Below the pieces are notes generated by a model, which was given only the letters and a program-made list of their open reading frames with translations, made no database searches and had not been told where the DNA came from. The translations under genes were made by a program, and so were the position numbers. A stretch of 64,000 nucleotides of DNA, from NCBI GenBank assembly GCA_913774625.1, contig CAJYHL010000061.1, forward strand, positions 35,106 to 99,105, in the 5' to 3' direction. Below, one piece after another: positions 53,130-62,893 of this stretch. This DNA is from an uncultured Acidovorax sp. (lineage in GTDB: Bacteria; Pseudomonadota; Gammaproteobacteria; Burkholderiales; Burkholderiaceae_C). Every line of letters begins with the position of its first letter. Within the stretch, counting starts at the first letter, position 1.

Positions 53130-53901
53130 CCTTGCCCTTGAGGCCCTGGGTCAGCAACTGGCTGTTGGGATAGGAGGCCTGCATCACGCGCGTGGCGTCG
53201 TCGCGCAGCTGGGTCATGCCCAGCGCGTCGTAGGACTTGATGAGGATGTAGAGCGCTTCCTCCAGCGCGGGCACGTCCTTGTATTCGGCCAGGGCGTTCT
53301 GGGCGCGGCCGATGGCGGCCACGTAGGCGCCGCGTTCGTAGTAGTAGCGGGCCACATGGACTTCGTACTGGGCCAGCGAATTCACGATGTAGGTCATGCG
53401 CTGGCGTGCATCCGGCGTATAGCGCGAATCGGGAAAGCGCGTGACCAGCTCACGGAACGATTCGAACGAATCCTTGGCGGCCTTCTGGTCGCGCTCGGAG
53501 AGGTCCTGCCGCGACAGCCAGGAGAACAGGCCGAGGTTGTCGTTGAAGTTGACCAGGCCCTTCAGGTAGAGCGCGTAGTCGTAGGCGGGGCTGGCCGGAT
53601 GCAGCTTGAGGAAGCGGTCCAGCGTGGCGATGGCCTGTGCCTTTTCACCGCCCTTGTACTGCGCGTAGGCCTTGTCCAGCTGGGCCTGCTGCGCCAGCGG
53701 CGTGCCGGCGGCACGGCCTTCGAGCTTTTCCAGCAGCGGTACGGCCTTGTCATAGGCGCCGCCGTTGAGTTCGTCACGCGCTTCCGAATAGATCTTGTCG
53801 GTGCTCCAGCCGGCGGTCTTGTCGTCCGTCGTGGTGGAGCAGCCCGCCAGCAGGCCGGCGGCCAGCAGTGCGGACACGAAGGGAACGGACATACGCGGCA
53901 T
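53104..53901 (-). CDS. bamD: Outer-membrane assembly lipoprotein BamD
   Basis: A lipoprotein of about 265 residues with signal peptide MPRMSVPFVSALLAAGLLAG and lipobox cysteine 21. The mature part has TPR-like repeats and the BamD blocks YSEARDELNGGAYDKAVPLL, AYAQYKGGEKAQAIATLDRF, RFPDSRYTPDARQRMTYIV and AQYEVHVARYYYERGAYVAA. It is the essential partner of BamA in beta-barrel insertion. An ATG at 53940 would add 13 residues; 53901 gives the more standard signal peptide. The C-terminal codons overlap the end of the helicase gene on the other strand. Confidence 0.94.
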   Translation of the reverse strand: MPRMSVPFVSALLAAGLLAGCSTTTDDKTAGWSTDKIYSEARDELNGGAYDKAVPLLEKLEGRAAGTPLAQQAQLDKAYAQYKGGEKAQAIATLDRFLKLHPASPAYDYALYLKGLVNFNDNLGLFSWLSRQDLSERDQKAAKDSFESFRELVTRFPDSRYTPDARQRMTYIVNSLAQYEVHVARYYYERGAYVAAIGRAQNALAEYKDVPALEEALYILIKSYDALGMTQLRDDATRVMQASYPNSQLLTQGLKGKVNPWWKFW

Positions 53902-54237
53902 GGATGCGGCTTTCTGACTGGAAAAAGGAGTCGTCGTCATGGGCTGGCTGAGCGCCTGGGGGGCGATGGCCGGGCAAGCTGGCTGGCCCCGGCGCGCATC
54001 GTTCCAGCGGAAACGGGCCATTGTACCGATGCAGCAGGCGGCGGGCAGGTAGCGGACAGGCAGGTGCCGGACAGGTCCTGGCCGCATGGGCAGAGCTTGC
54101 CGTCCAGGCCTGCCGGCGGCGACAGTATCCCAGCGACGTGGCCCTGGCCGGGGCCTGACAGGCATGGATGCCGGGCAGGACTCAGCGAGCCTGCCGGCGA
54201 GGTAGAGATGCCGTGACCATGGCCTTCAAACGGATTC
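53902..54237. other. Gene-free stretch with a 15-bp tandem duplication
   Basis: The 336 bases between bamD and the next gene carry no convincing coding sequence. Two adjacent 15-base copies, GGCAGGTAGCGGACA (54044-54058) and GGCAGGTGCCGGACA (54059-54073), differ at two positions. The bamD promoter must lie here. In related bacteria rluD usually lies next to bamD on the other strand; it is absent. Confidence 0.5.
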
Positions 54238-54876
54238 TCAGACCGCCAGCCGTGCCTCCGAGGCGACGAGACGGTCGAGTTCGGCGCAGACGTCGGCCAT
54301 GCGGCCGGAAATCACCAGCCGGGCGGGGTCGTCACGGTGGACGCGGCGCAGCACGCGCAGAAGAGGCCGCCCCAGCGAGGCGGGCTGGCGCGGATCGGTG
54401 CTCGCAGGCGGGCAGTGCAGACCACCCTGGGCTTCTTCTGCATGGAATCGGTCCGCATTGGCCGCATGCTTGGGGTAAGCGGGTGCGCAGCTCGGGATGG
54501 CTGCCGTCCTCTGCCCCGATGGGCCCTCCTGGCGGGAGATCCGGGACGGAATGATCGGCATCGTCATTCGAGTCGATCGTCTTGCCTTGCCGGAGCGGCG
54601 GAAGGCCAGCGCAGAAGATGCGGAACTGGCTTCGCCTTGCTGCGGTGCAGGGCAGTGCTCGACACCTGCGGCGAAAGCCTGGCCGCCGGGGCTTACTGCC
54701 TGAGGCTGGGAGGCGGCCAAAGGCGGGACGGGAAGGTATGCCGGGGCGAACGACGTGGCGGGGGCTGAGGGCGGCGAGGGCGGCGCGCTCTTGGCTCGAC
54801 CAGGGCTGGCCAGGAACTGGGTCAGCGCCTTGACGGGCTGGGACAGCGAAGAGAAGGCAATCAGGGCAATTCCCAT
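54238..54876 (-). CDS. Hypothetical protein downstream of lexA
   Basis: A possible 212-residue protein that I do not recognise. Support: GGAG is placed 7 bases before the ATG at 54876, and the C-terminal 45 residues (RVLRRVHRDDPARLVISGRMADVCAELDRL...) have typical high-GC codon use and a conserved-looking motif. The middle (about residues 95-155) has weaker codon bias, and an overlapping frame on the same strand there looks at least as coding-like, so a frameshift or a fast-evolving linker is possible. It follows lexA on the same strand after 274 bases, so it might belong to the SOS response, but no SOS box precedes it. Confidence 0.55.
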   Translation of the reverse strand: MGIALIAFSSLSQPVKALTQFLASPGRAKSAPPSPPSAPATSFAPAYLPVPPLAASQPQAVSPGGQAFAAGVEHCPAPQQGEASSASSALAFRRSGKARRSTRMTMPIIPSRISRQEGPSGQRTAAIPSCAPAYPKHAANADRFHAEEAQGGLHCPPASTDPRQPASLGRPLLRVLRRVHRDDPARLVISGRMADVCAELDRLVASEARLAV

Positions 54877-55150
54877 GTGAAAACTCCATCGTGGCTCATG
54901 CCTTGCAGGGTGCTGTTGCGATCTGCGATGGCGGCAGGGAGGTTTCGGCTCGCCCGGCAGGCGGCCTTCGGCCCCGTCGCATGCTTCGATCTGCCAGCCC
55001 CATGCTTTGGCACGAAGGGTTGAACACAGGCAGGATTGCCATTGGGCGACTCGCCGCAGGGTTGGCCTGTAGGGTCTGCGGGCGCGGTGGTGTACGCGCA
55101 GCTCCCTTGCCCAGGCCAGACGCCCGCCACCTGCGGCGCGCCGTGCGCCA

Positions 55151-55825
55151 TCACATCAGCATGGTGTTTCGGATGAGTCCGACCGCGAGGCCTTCGATTT
55201 CGAAGGGCTCACCGGGCTGGACGGTGATGACGGGGTAGTCAGGATTCTCTGGCAGCAGTTCGATGCCGCTGCCGGTGCGGCGCAGCCGCTTGACGGTGAC
55301 TTCGTCGCCCAGTCGGGCCACGATGATCTGTCCGTTGCGGGCTTCGCGCGTGGCCTGCACGGCCAGCAGGTCGCCATCCATGATGCCGGCGTCGCGCATG
55401 GACATGCCGCGGACCTTGAGCAGGTAGTCGGGCTTGTGCTGGAACAGGCTGCCTTCCACGCTGTAGGTCTGGTCCACATGTTCCTGGGCGAGAATCGGCG
55501 AGCCCGCAGCCACGCGGCCCACCAGGGGCAGCACGAGTTGCGAGAGCCCGGGAATGGGCAGGTGGAACTGCGTGCCGCGCGCTGCGTTGATGGAGCGCAC
55601 GGTGTCGCCGCGCAGGCGAATGCCGCGCGAGGTGCCGCTGACCAGTTCGATCACGCCCTTGCGGGCCAGGGCCTGCAGATGTTCTTCGGCCGCGTTGGCC
55701 GACTTGAAGCCGAGCTGTGCTGCGATTTCCGCCCGGGTGGGCGGTGCGCCGGTGCGGGCGATGGCGGTCTGGATGAGATCCAGGATCTGCTGCTGGCGAG
55801 CGGTGAGCTTGGGACTGTCGAGCAT
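55151..55825 (-). CDS. lexA: SOS repressor LexA
   Basis: A 224-residue LexA. The N-terminal winged helix ([39 protein letters not shown]) is followed by the self-cleavage domain: the scissile A107-G108 bond in VGRVAAGSP, the nucleophile S142 in [10 protein letters not shown] and the general base K179 in EVTVKRL. RecA-stimulated cleavage relieves repression of DNA-repair genes. Two SOS boxes lie just upstream, so lexA controls itself. Confidence 0.97.
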   Translation of the reverse strand: MLDSPKLTARQQQILDLIQTAIARTGAPPTRAEIAAQLGFKSANAAEEHLQALARKGVIELVSGTSRGIRLRGDTVRSINAARGTQFHLPIPGLSQLVLPLVGRVAAGSPILAQEHVDQTYSVEGSLFQHKPDYLLKVRGMSMRDAGIMDGDLLAVQATREARNGQIIVARLGDEVTVKRLRRTGSGIELLPENPDYPVITVQPGEPFEIEGLAVGLIRNTMLM

Positions 55826-55872
55826 GGCGAGGTTCCAGTGCGAAGCGGTAAAGGAAAAGACCGGCGGCGGAA

Positions 55873-55888
55873 CTGTTTTTTAATCCAG
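55873..55888 (-). promoter_or_regulatory. SOS box 1 (LexA operator)
   Basis: Read on the minus strand it is CTGG-N8-ACAG within TACTGGATTAAAAAACAGTT; consensus CTGT-N8-ACAG with one change. It is 48 bases from the lexA start. Confidence 0.88.
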
Positions 55889-55891
55889 TAA

Positions 55892-55907
55892 CTGTATTTT
55901 TGACCAG
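55892..55907 (-). promoter_or_regulatory. SOS box 2 (LexA operator)
   Basis: Read on the minus strand it is CTGG-N8-ACAG within ACTGGTCAAAAATACAGT, 19 bases from SOS box 1 (centre to centre). It ends 12 bases before the asparaginase start on the opposite strand. Confidence 0.88.
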
Positions 55908-55918
55908 TTTTTTGAAGG

Positions 55919-56887
55919 ATGCAAGTGGGCGCACGAAAAATGGTGGTGCTGGGCACCGGGGGCACGATCGCGGGCACGGCGAACGATGCGGCAGACAACA
56001 TCGGCTACACCGCCGCCCAGGTGGGCGTGCAGCAGCTGCTGGATGCGGTGCCTGGGCTGGCCCAGGCCGCAGGCGGCGTCCTGGTGGCCGAGCAGGTCGC
56101 GCAGGTGGACAGCAAGGACATGGATGGCGGCATCTGGCTGCGGCTGGCCGAGCGCTGCCGGGTCCATCTGGCCGACCCCGAGGTGCAGGGCATCGTCATC
56201 ACCCACGGCACGGACACGCTGGAGGAAACCGCCTGGTTCCTGCGCCTGGTTCTGGATGCCGCCAAGCCCGTGGTGCTGACCTGCGCGATGCGGCCCGCCA
56301 CCTCGCTCGCGCCTGATGGCCCGCAGAACCTGCTGGACGCCGTGGCGGTGGCGGCCACGCCGGGCGCACGGGGCGTGGTGGCCGTGGCAGCCGGCGTGCT
56401 GCATGGCGCCGAGCAGGTGCGCAAGGTGCATCCCTACCGCGTGGACGCCTTCGATTCGGGCGAGGCCGGACCCTTGGGCTGGGTGGAAGAGGGCCGGGTG
56501 CGCCTGGCGCGCGAATGGCCGGACGTGCAGGCGCCATACGCCCAGGCGGCAGCGCGTGGCCTGGAGCAGGATCAGCCCTGGCCGCGCGTGGAGCTGGTGG
56601 CCAGCCATGCCGGCGCCACGGGCCGTCTGGTGGATCTGCTGGTGGCCGACGGCGTTGATGGGCTGGTGGTCGCTGCCACGGGCAATGGCACGCTGCATCG
56701 CGATCTGGAAGCCGCGTTGCTGCGGGCGCAGGCAGCGGGTGTGCAGGTGTGTGTCAGCTCGCGCTGCGCGCTGGGCCGGGTGCTGCCCCGCCCTGGCGAT
56801 GCGCTGGTGGCCGACGGGCTCGGCCTGGGCGCGGTGAAGGTGCGGGTTTCGTTGCTGCTGGAGCTGCTGGCCGCCCGCCAGGCCTGA
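55919..56887 (+). CDS. L-asparaginase, cytoplasmic type
   Basis: A 322-residue asparaginase that hydrolyses asparagine to aspartate and ammonia. The first catalytic motif is VLGTGGTIAGT (nucleophile T16), Y30 lies in the flexible lid region, and the second motif is ITHGTDTLEET (T98-D99). There is no signal peptide, so it is cytoplasmic. The gene is divergent from lexA and its start is 12 bases from a LexA operator, so LexA binding could affect its promoter. A bidirectional terminator follows. Confidence 0.93.
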   Translation: MQVGARKMVVLGTGGTIAGTANDAADNIGYTAAQVGVQQLLDAVPGLAQAAGGVLVAEQVAQVDSKDMDGGIWLRLAERCRVHLADPEVQGIVITHGTDTLEETAWFLRLVLDAAKPVVLTCAMRPATSLAPDGPQNLLDAVAVAATPGARGVVAVAAGVLHGAEQVRKVHPYRVDAFDSGEAGPLGWVEEGRVRLAREWPDVQAPYAQAAARGLEQDQPWPRVELVASHAGATGRLVDLLVADGVDGLVVAATGNGTLHRDLEAALLRAQAAGVQVCVSSRCALGRVLPRPGDALVADGLGLGAVKVRVSLLLELLAARQA

Positions 56888-56925
56888 TGGAGCGCCCGGG
56901 ATCCATCTGCTTCAGGCCATGAAAA

Positions 56926-56945
56926 ACGCCCCGCATGCGGGGCGT
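56926..56945. terminator. Bidirectional terminator, asparaginase and adk
   Basis: ACGCCCCGCATGCGGGGCGT is a perfect palindrome flanked by A residues upstream and a T-rich stretch downstream. It ends the asparaginase transcript (+) and the adk transcript (-). Confidence 0.92.
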
Positions 56946-56994
56946 CTTCTTTCGCTGGCCTGCCGCCTTTGTCCAAGGCGGCCAGGGCCGGCTG

Positions 56995-57765
<771 letters not shown>

Positions 57766-57826
57766 TCATCGACACGACGCCGGACTCTGTTAGTCGCGCA
57801 ATTTCCGGGGCGGCCACGGGCTGCCT

Positions 57827-58651
57827 TCAGGCCGTCCGCAGCAGTGCCCGAACCCGCTCCAGGTCGGCCGGCGTGTCCACGCCCGGGCCCGGCACTGCAT
57901 GGGTGATGTGCACGGCGATGCGGTGGCCGTGCCAGAGCGCGCGCAGCTGCTCCAGTGCCTCCAGCCTTTCGGTGGGCGCGGGCGGCAGCTGCGGGAACTG
58001 GCGCAGGAAGCCCGCGTGGTAGCTGTAGATGCCGATGTGCCGCAGCGGCGCATGGCCGGCCGCAGTCGCTTCGGCGGTCTTCCACCAGGCCGTGCCGGCC
58101 GCGTGGTCGCGGGCGTGGGGAATCGGCGCGCGGCTGAAATAGTGCGCCAGCCCGCGTCCGTCCAGCACCACCTTGACCACGTTGGGGTTCAGGTAGTCCT
58201 CCAGCGTGTCGATGGCGTGCGCGGCCGTGCCCATGCTGGCGTCGCCGCGCGCGGGCAGCAGGGCGGCCACGGCGTCGATCAGGGCCGGGTCGATGAGGGG
58301 CTCGTCGCCCTGCACGTTGACCACTATGTCGTCGCCGGCCAGGCACAGCTGTTCGCAGGCTTCGGCCAGTCGGTCGCTACCGCTGGGATGGTCGGCGCGG
58401 GTGCGTACGGCCTGCACGCCGTGCCGTTCGCAGGCATCCACGATGCGGAGGTCGTCGGCGGCCACCACGACGCGGCTGGCGCCGCTTTGCGCGGCGCGCT
58501 GCGCCACGCGCACCACCATGGGCAGGCCGGCGATGTCGGCCAGGGGCTTGTCAGGCAGGCGCGTGGAGGCCAGGCGCGCAGGGATGAGCACGGTGAACGC
58601 GGATGCGGCAGCCGGCATGGCGGACGCAGTGCCGTGGGCTGCGGCGCTCAT
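57827..58651 (-). CDS. kdsB: 3-deoxy-manno-octulosonate cytidylyltransferase KdsB
   Basis: A 274-residue enzyme that activates Kdo with CTP for lipopolysaccharide inner-core synthesis. The nucleotide site [34 protein letters not shown] and the metal site [15 protein letters not shown] are conserved, as is [18 protein letters not shown]. The start overlaps the Trm112 stop by 4 bases (ATGA). About 18 N-terminal residues precede the usual start of the family; the overlap favours the long form. Confidence 0.96.
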   Translation of the reverse strand: MSAAAHGTASAMPAAASAFTVLIPARLASTRLPDKPLADIAGLPMVVRVAQRAAQSGASRVVVAADDLRIVDACERHGVQAVRTRADHPSGSDRLAEACEQLCLAGDDIVVNVQGDEPLIDPALIDAVAALLPARGDASMGTAAHAIDTLEDYLNPNVVKVVLDGRGLAHYFSRAPIPHARDHAAGTAWWKTAEATAAGHAPLRHIGIYSYHAGFLRQFPQLPPAPTERLEALEQLRALWHGHRIAVHITHAVPGPGVDTPADLERVRALLRTA

Positions 58652-58833
58652 GCGGCTTCGATTTCTTCGTCGGTCAGCGTGCGGGCTTCGTTCTCTAGCA
58701 GCACCGGAATGCCGTCGCGCACCGGGTAGGCCAGGCGGGCACTGCGCGACACCAGTTCCTGGCGTTCCCGATCGAAGGAAAGAGGCCCTTTGGTGACGGG
58801 GCAGACCAGCAGTTCGAGCAGTTTGGAGTCCAT
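58648..58833 (-). CDS. Trm112-family small protein
   Basis: A 61-residue protein of the Trm112/YcaR family: [20 protein letters not shown], then [18 protein letters not shown]. Only one of the usual zinc-type cysteines (C11) is left, as in many bacterial members. It lies between lpxK and kdsB, the standard place in Proteobacteria, and overlaps kdsB by 4 bases. Its precise function in bacteria is unknown. Confidence 0.93.
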   Translation of the reverse strand: MDSKLLELLVCPVTKGPLSFDRERQELVSRSARLAYPVRDGIPVLLENEARTLTDEEIEAA

Positions 58834-58903
58834 GGCAATGGGCCCTTGGAGGGCGTTGGATGTGGGTGGTCGGAAGAGCCGGGGCGGGCGGGCCGCGCAG
58901 GCT

Positions 58904-59914
58904 TCAGCCGGAAGCCGCCGATGATAGCGACGCAGCCTGGGCCCGGGCCAGCCGGTCGTCCAGCAGGGCGAAGAAGTCGGCAGGCAGCTGCAGGGCCAGC
59001 GGGACGGCGAGGGCCTCCGGGTGGGCTGCCCACAGCTTGACCGCGTCCTTTTCGGTGCAGATCAGCGGCAGATCCTGATCCGGTGCCTGCCGCCAGCCAT
59101 TGAAATCATGGTGATCCGGCAAGGCTTCCGTACGGGCCAGTTCCAGGCCCTGCGCGCGCAGCATGCTGAAGAAGTCGTGCGGGCGGGCGATGGCCGCGAC
59201 GGCATGCAGCGGCTGGCCGCGCAGCGTGGCCAGCGGAACGCGGCTGCCGTCGGCACGCAGGGCGTGGTCCGCCAGCCCGCGCCGCAGCGCGAAGGCGGGC
59301 GCTGCCGTGCCGGCCGGGCAGGGGCCGGCGTGCAGCACGGCATCCACCGCCCGGGGCCAGGGCTCGCGCAGCGGGCCGGCGGGCAGCAGCCAGCCGTTGC
59401 CTATGCCCTCGTCGTTGAACACGCACAATTCGATGTCGCGCGCCAGGGCCAGATGCTGCAGCCCGTCGTCGCAGACGATGACGTCGGTGGCGGGGACGGC
59501 CTGCATCAGCGCCTGGACCGCATCGGCGCGCCGGGCCGCGACGAAGACCGGCGCCCCCGTGCTGCGGGCCAGCAGCGCGGGCTCGTCGCCCACTTCGGCG
59601 GCGCTGCTGTGCGGCAGCGCGGGACGGCAGTCGCGGGTGCTGCGGCCATAGCCGCGCGAGACGATGCCCGGCTGCCAGCCCCTGGACCGCAGATGGCGCA
59701 CCACGGCCTGCGTGACCGGGGTCTTGCCCGCGCCGCCCGCGATCACGTTGCCCACGACCACGACCGGCACCGCAGGCCGGTGGCTGGGCAGCAGGCCTGC
59801 GGCATAGAGCGATCTGCGCAGCGCGGTCAGCCCGCCGTACAGCCAGGCGAGCGGCAGCAGGCAGCGCGCCAGGAGGCCTCTTTTCGACCAGACCTCGTGC
59901 AGCGATGCGGCCAT
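58904..59914 (-). CDS. lpxK: Tetraacyldisaccharide 4'-kinase LpxK
   Basis: A 336-residue inner-membrane-associated kinase that adds the 4'-phosphate of lipid A. The membrane anchor (about 14-35) is followed by Walker [14 protein letters not shown] (about 55-67), [29 protein letters not shown] and the DDGLQH motif. It starts 25 bases after exbD in the same operon and is followed 70 bases later by the Trm112 gene. Confidence 0.96.
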   Translation of the reverse strand: MAASLHEVWSKRGLLARCLLPLAWLYGGLTALRRSLYAAGLLPSHRPAVPVVVVGNVIAGGAGKTPVTQAVVRHLRSRGWQPGIVSRGYGRSTRDCRPALPHSSAAEVGDEPALLARSTGAPVFVAARRADAVQALMQAVPATDVIVCDDGLQHLALARDIELCVFNDEGIGNGWLLPAGPLREPWPRAVDAVLHAGPCPAGTAAPAFALRRGLADHALRADGSRVPLATLRGQPLHAVAAIARPHDFFSMLRAQGLELARTEALPDHHDFNGWRQAPDQDLPLICTEKDAVKLWAAHPEALAVPLALQLPADFFALLDDRLARAQAASLSSAASG

Positions 59915-59939
59915 GCGGCGGGCAGGGCGCGAGGCCGCG

Positions 59940-60365
59940 CTAGCGCGCGGAGCCGCCCGAGGACTGGGTGGCGAAGGTGATCTGCGAGAGGCCCACGCGC
60001 CGCGCGGCCTCCATCACGGTCACCACGGACTGGTGGGGCGCGGAGGCGTCGGCGCTGATGATGACGATGCTGTCCTTGCCGGCCGTGGCGGCCGCCTGCA
60101 GGGCGCGGGCCACGCCTTCAACGGCCTTGCCCTCCACGCCGGCCTTGTTGACGGCGTAGCGGCCGTCGGCGGATACCGAGACGATGATTTCCCTGGGCCG
60201 GTCGCGCTGCTGCTCGGCATCGGCCACGGGCAGGGTCAGCTGCAGTTCGGTGAACTTGCTGTAGGTGGTGGACAGCATCAGGAAGATGAGGATCACCAGC
60301 AGCACGTCGATGAACGGGATCAGGTTGATCTCGGGCGCATCCTGGGTGCGGGGGCGGAAGTTCAT
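59940..60365 (-). CDS. exbD: Biopolymer transport protein ExbD
   Basis: A 141-residue single-span protein. The membrane helix carries the proton-accepting D20 ([19 protein letters not shown]) and the C-terminal periplasmic domain is of the ExbD/TolR fold. With ExbB it uses the proton gradient to drive TonB (or a similar envelope partner), though no tonB is next to it. It lies 16 bases after exbB and before lpxK. Confidence 0.95.
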   Translation of the reverse strand: MNFRPRTQDAPEINLIPFIDVLLVILIFLMLSTTYSKFTELQLTLPVADAEQQRDRPREIIVSVSADGRYAVNKAGVEGKAVEGVARALQAAATAGKDSIVIISADASAPHQSVVTVMEAARRVGLSQITFATQSSGGSAR

Positions 60366-60381
60366 GGCGGGCAGCCTGGCC

Positions 60382-61017
60382 TTACTTGCGCAGCCGGTCG
60401 ATGTGGCGCACGAAGCGCTCGGCCGACAGCTCCAGCGTCAGCAGGTAGGCGTCGACGCGGCTGCGGAAATAGCGCCAGAAGATCAGCGTGGGAATGGCCA
60501 CGATCAGACCGAAGGCGGTGTTGTAGAGCGCGATCGAGATGCCGTGCGCCAGCTGCGCCGGGTTGCCGCCGCCCATGGCCTGGCCACCGGCCCCGGCTTG
60601 CGAGCCGAAGATGTCGATCATGCCGATGACGGTGCCCAGCAGGCCCAGCAGCGGCGCGGCCGAGGCGATGGTCGCCAGCGCGTTCAGGTACTTCTCCAGC
60701 CGGTGCGCCACGGCGCGGCCCGTGCCCTCCATGGCGGCGCGCAGGTCGGCCTCGGTGCTCTGCGGATGGCTGTTGAGGGTGCGCAGCCCGCTGGCCAGCA
60801 CCTCGCCCAGAGCGGAGTTCTGTGCCAGCTGGTTCACCACGTCGGGTGTGGGCAGGCCGCGCGACGATACGGCGATGGCTTCGTCCAGCAATTGAGGGGG
60901 AGCGACCCGGGCGGTGCGCAGCGCCGTGAAGCGCTCCAGCACCAGCGCCAGGGCGAGCACGGAGCAGGCTATCAAGGGCCAGATGGGCCAGCCTGCGGCT
61001 TGTATGATCGACAGCAA
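60382..61017 (-). CDS. exbB: MotA/TolQ/ExbB proton channel protein ExbB
   Basis: A 211-residue membrane protein with three helices (about 10-28, 105-130, 155-178); LLGLLGTVIGMIDIF and the later LYNTAFGLIVAIPTLIF are the ExbB channel motifs. TTG at 61017, preceded by GGAGAG, is the start. It begins the minus-strand operon exbB-exbD-lpxK-Trm112-kdsB. It is a classical short stator protein, unlike the long-tailed one at 5550-8540. Confidence 0.94.
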   Translation of the reverse strand: MLSIIQAAGWPIWPLIACSVLALALVLERFTALRTARVAPPQLLDEAIAVSSRGLPTPDVVNQLAQNSALGEVLASGLRTLNSHPQSTEADLRAAMEGTGRAVAHRLEKYLNALATIASAAPLLGLLGTVIGMIDIFGSQAGAGGQAMGGGNPAQLAHGISIALYNTAFGLIVAIPTLIFWRYFRSRVDAYLLTLELSAERFVRHIDRLRK

Positions 61018-61381
61018 ATTCTCTCTCCGCGCAGATGAAATCCGGCCGGCGATTATGGCCCAGCCGCTGCGGGCCCGGCGTGCCCGCCATGGCGTTTCCG
61101 GTGCTCGGGCCCCGCTTCCCCTGCCGTGCTGCGGTCACCCACAAAAACTGTGGATAACTTTGTGGGAAACCGCCCCGCGATGCCGCGCCAAGCGGCGCCA
61201 GTCCACGGGTTTGACACTTTGATGAAAAAACGCGCAGTGAAAAACAATTGCAAATCAACGACTTGGATCAACCCTCTGGCGCGGCCTCCGATGTGGTATG
61301 GCGCGCGCCAGATAGCTGCCGCCGGCCGCATTCTGTGGACTAGTGAAAGTGCCCGACGGGCCGCCAAGCCGCGCCAGGCCT
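61018..61381. promoter_or_regulatory. Divergent control region with a DnaA box (exbB-xseA)
   Basis: This 364-base gap has no gene. It contains TGTGGATAA (61149-61157), a perfect DnaA box, centred in an inverted repeat CCCACAAA-N13-TTTGTGGG (61138-61166). Further on there is TTTGACA (about 61210) that could be a -35 element for xseA, but without a good -10. The exbB promoter must also lie here. Confidence 0.5.
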
Positions 61382-62713
61382 ATGTTTGAGCGGCCCGAGG
61401 CAGGCGTGGCGCCGCGTATCTGGGAGGTCGGCGCGCTGTGCCGCGCCATTGCTGATGCGCTGGAGGCCCGCTTCAACCCGGTGGCCGTGCGCGGCGAGAT
61501 CACCGGCTTCTCGCGCGCGGCCAGCGGGCATTGCTACTTCACGCTCAAGGACGCCCAGGGCCAGGTGCGCTGCGCCATGTTCCGCCGCGCCGCCGGGCTG
61601 CTGGATTTCTCCCCGCGCGATGGGGAGCTGGTGGAGTTGCGCGGCCGGCTGGGCGTCTATGAGGCCCGGGGCGACCTGCAGCTCATCGTCGAAAGCATGC
61701 AGCGCGCGGGGCAGGGCGCGCTGTTCGAGCAGTTCCTGCGCCTGAAGGCCCAGCTCGAGGCCGAGGGCCTGTTCGATGCGGGCCGCAAGCGCGTGCTGCC
61801 GCTGATGCCGCGCGGCATCGGCCTGGTCACCTCGCCCGGCGCCGCGGCGCTGCACGATGTGGTGACGGCGCTGCGCCGGCGCGTGCCGCACATCCCGGTG
61901 GTGTTGGCGCCGGCGCTGGTACAGGGCGCGCAGGCGCCGGCCTCGATCTGCGCGGCGCTATCGAAACTGTATCGGCATGCCGAGGAGGCACGAGGGCTGC
62001 AGCGTGATGACGGCGGGGAAAAGCCCACGCCCATCGACGTGATCCTGCTCGTGCGCGGCGGCGGCTCCATCGAAGACCTCTGGGCCTTCAACGACGAGCA
62101 GCTGGCGCGCACCATCGTGCAGAGCCCGGTGCCGCTGGTGAGCGGCGTGGGGCACGAGACCGATTTCACCATCGCCGACTTCTGCGCCGACCTGCGCGCG
62201 CCCACGCCCACGGCGGCGGCCGAGCTGGTGTCGCAGCCGCGCGCCGTCTGGCTGGGGGCGCTGGATCTGCTGGCCGGGCGGCTGCAGGACGCCGTGCAGC
62301 GGCAGATGGACCTGCGCCACCAGCGCCTGGACATGGCGGGCCAGCGGCTGGGCCGGCCCTCGGGCCTGGTGGGGCGCCAGCAGCTGCAGCTGGCGCGCCA
62401 GGCCCAGCGCATGCGGCATGCGGTGCTGCTGAAGCTGCAGCGCATGGCCCAGGAACGCCAGGCGCTGCAGGCCCGCCTGCCGGTGGCCGTGGAGCGCTGG
62501 CTGGCGGCCCAGTCCGACCGGCTGGACCGGGCCGCGCTGCGCCTGCAGCTGCTAGACCCGCGGCTGGTGCTGCAGCGCGGCTATGCGCTGCTGACCGATG
62601 CCGAGGGCCGGGCGGTGACCCGGCCGGCCCAGGTACGGCCCGGCGATGCGCTGGTGGGCCAACTGGCCGAAGGGGCCATCGATCTCACGGTTTCCCAGCG
62701 GCGGCTGCTGTAG
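61382..62713 (+). CDS. xseA: Exodeoxyribonuclease VII large subunit
   Basis: A protein of about 443 residues: an N-terminal OB-fold domain (about 10-105: [40 protein letters not shown]), the catalytic domain ([63 protein letters not shown] in part) and a long coiled-coil C-terminus. It degrades single-stranded DNA with XseB, which is not in the window. The ATG at 61382 is preferred; a GTG at 61343 would add 13 residues. Confidence 0.95.
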   Translation: MFERPEAGVAPRIWEVGALCRAIADALEARFNPVAVRGEITGFSRAASGHCYFTLKDAQGQVRCAMFRRAAGLLDFSPRDGELVELRGRLGVYEARGDLQLIVESMQRAGQGALFEQFLRLKAQLEAEGLFDAGRKRVLPLMPRGIGLVTSPGAAALHDVVTALRRRVPHIPVVLAPALVQGAQAPASICAALSKLYRHAEEARGLQRDDGGEKPTPIDVILLVRGGGSIEDLWAFNDEQLARTIVQSPVPLVSGVGHETDFTIADFCADLRAPTPTAAAELVSQPRAVWLGALDLLAGRLQDAVQRQMDLRHQRLDMAGQRLGRPSGLVGRQQLQLARQAQRMRHAVLLKLQRMAQERQALQARLPVAVERWLAAQSDRLDRAALRLQLLDPRLVLQRGYALLTDAEGRAVTRPAQVRPGDALVGQLAEGAIDLTVSQRRLL

Positions 62714-62847
62714 GGCGTCTACCTGGCAGCCATCCAGGTCGATCGCCCGGCCTACAGCGGAGGGCGCGTTTTCCTTCCTACAATCGCCGTTCGCCGCACA
62801 AGGGGCGGAACCAGGGCCGGCCGCGATGCCGCCCTCAGCTCCCCCCC

Positions 62848-62872
62848 CAGTTCAACAGTTCAAACAGTTCAA
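62848..62872 (+). repeat. Three direct CAGTTCAA repeats before sodB
   Basis: CAGTTCAA occurs at 62848, 62856 and 62865 (one extra A between the second and third copy), 22 bases before the sodB start. The rest of the 180-base gap after xseA has no gene; it should contain the sodB promoter and leader. Confidence 0.7.
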
Positions 62873-62893
62873 TCAACCCACGAAGGACTCACC

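Noticed and set aside
54168-54768. Plus-strand frames beside bamD as a possible rluD
   Set aside because: None shows any pseudouridine synthase motif; they are short, Arg/Pro-rich shadow frames.
54861-55154. Small minus-strand frame of 97 codons between lexA and the hypothetical gene
   Set aside because: It lacks a ribosome site and has irregular codon use. It overlaps the ribosome site and start of the better-supported gene at 54238-54876.
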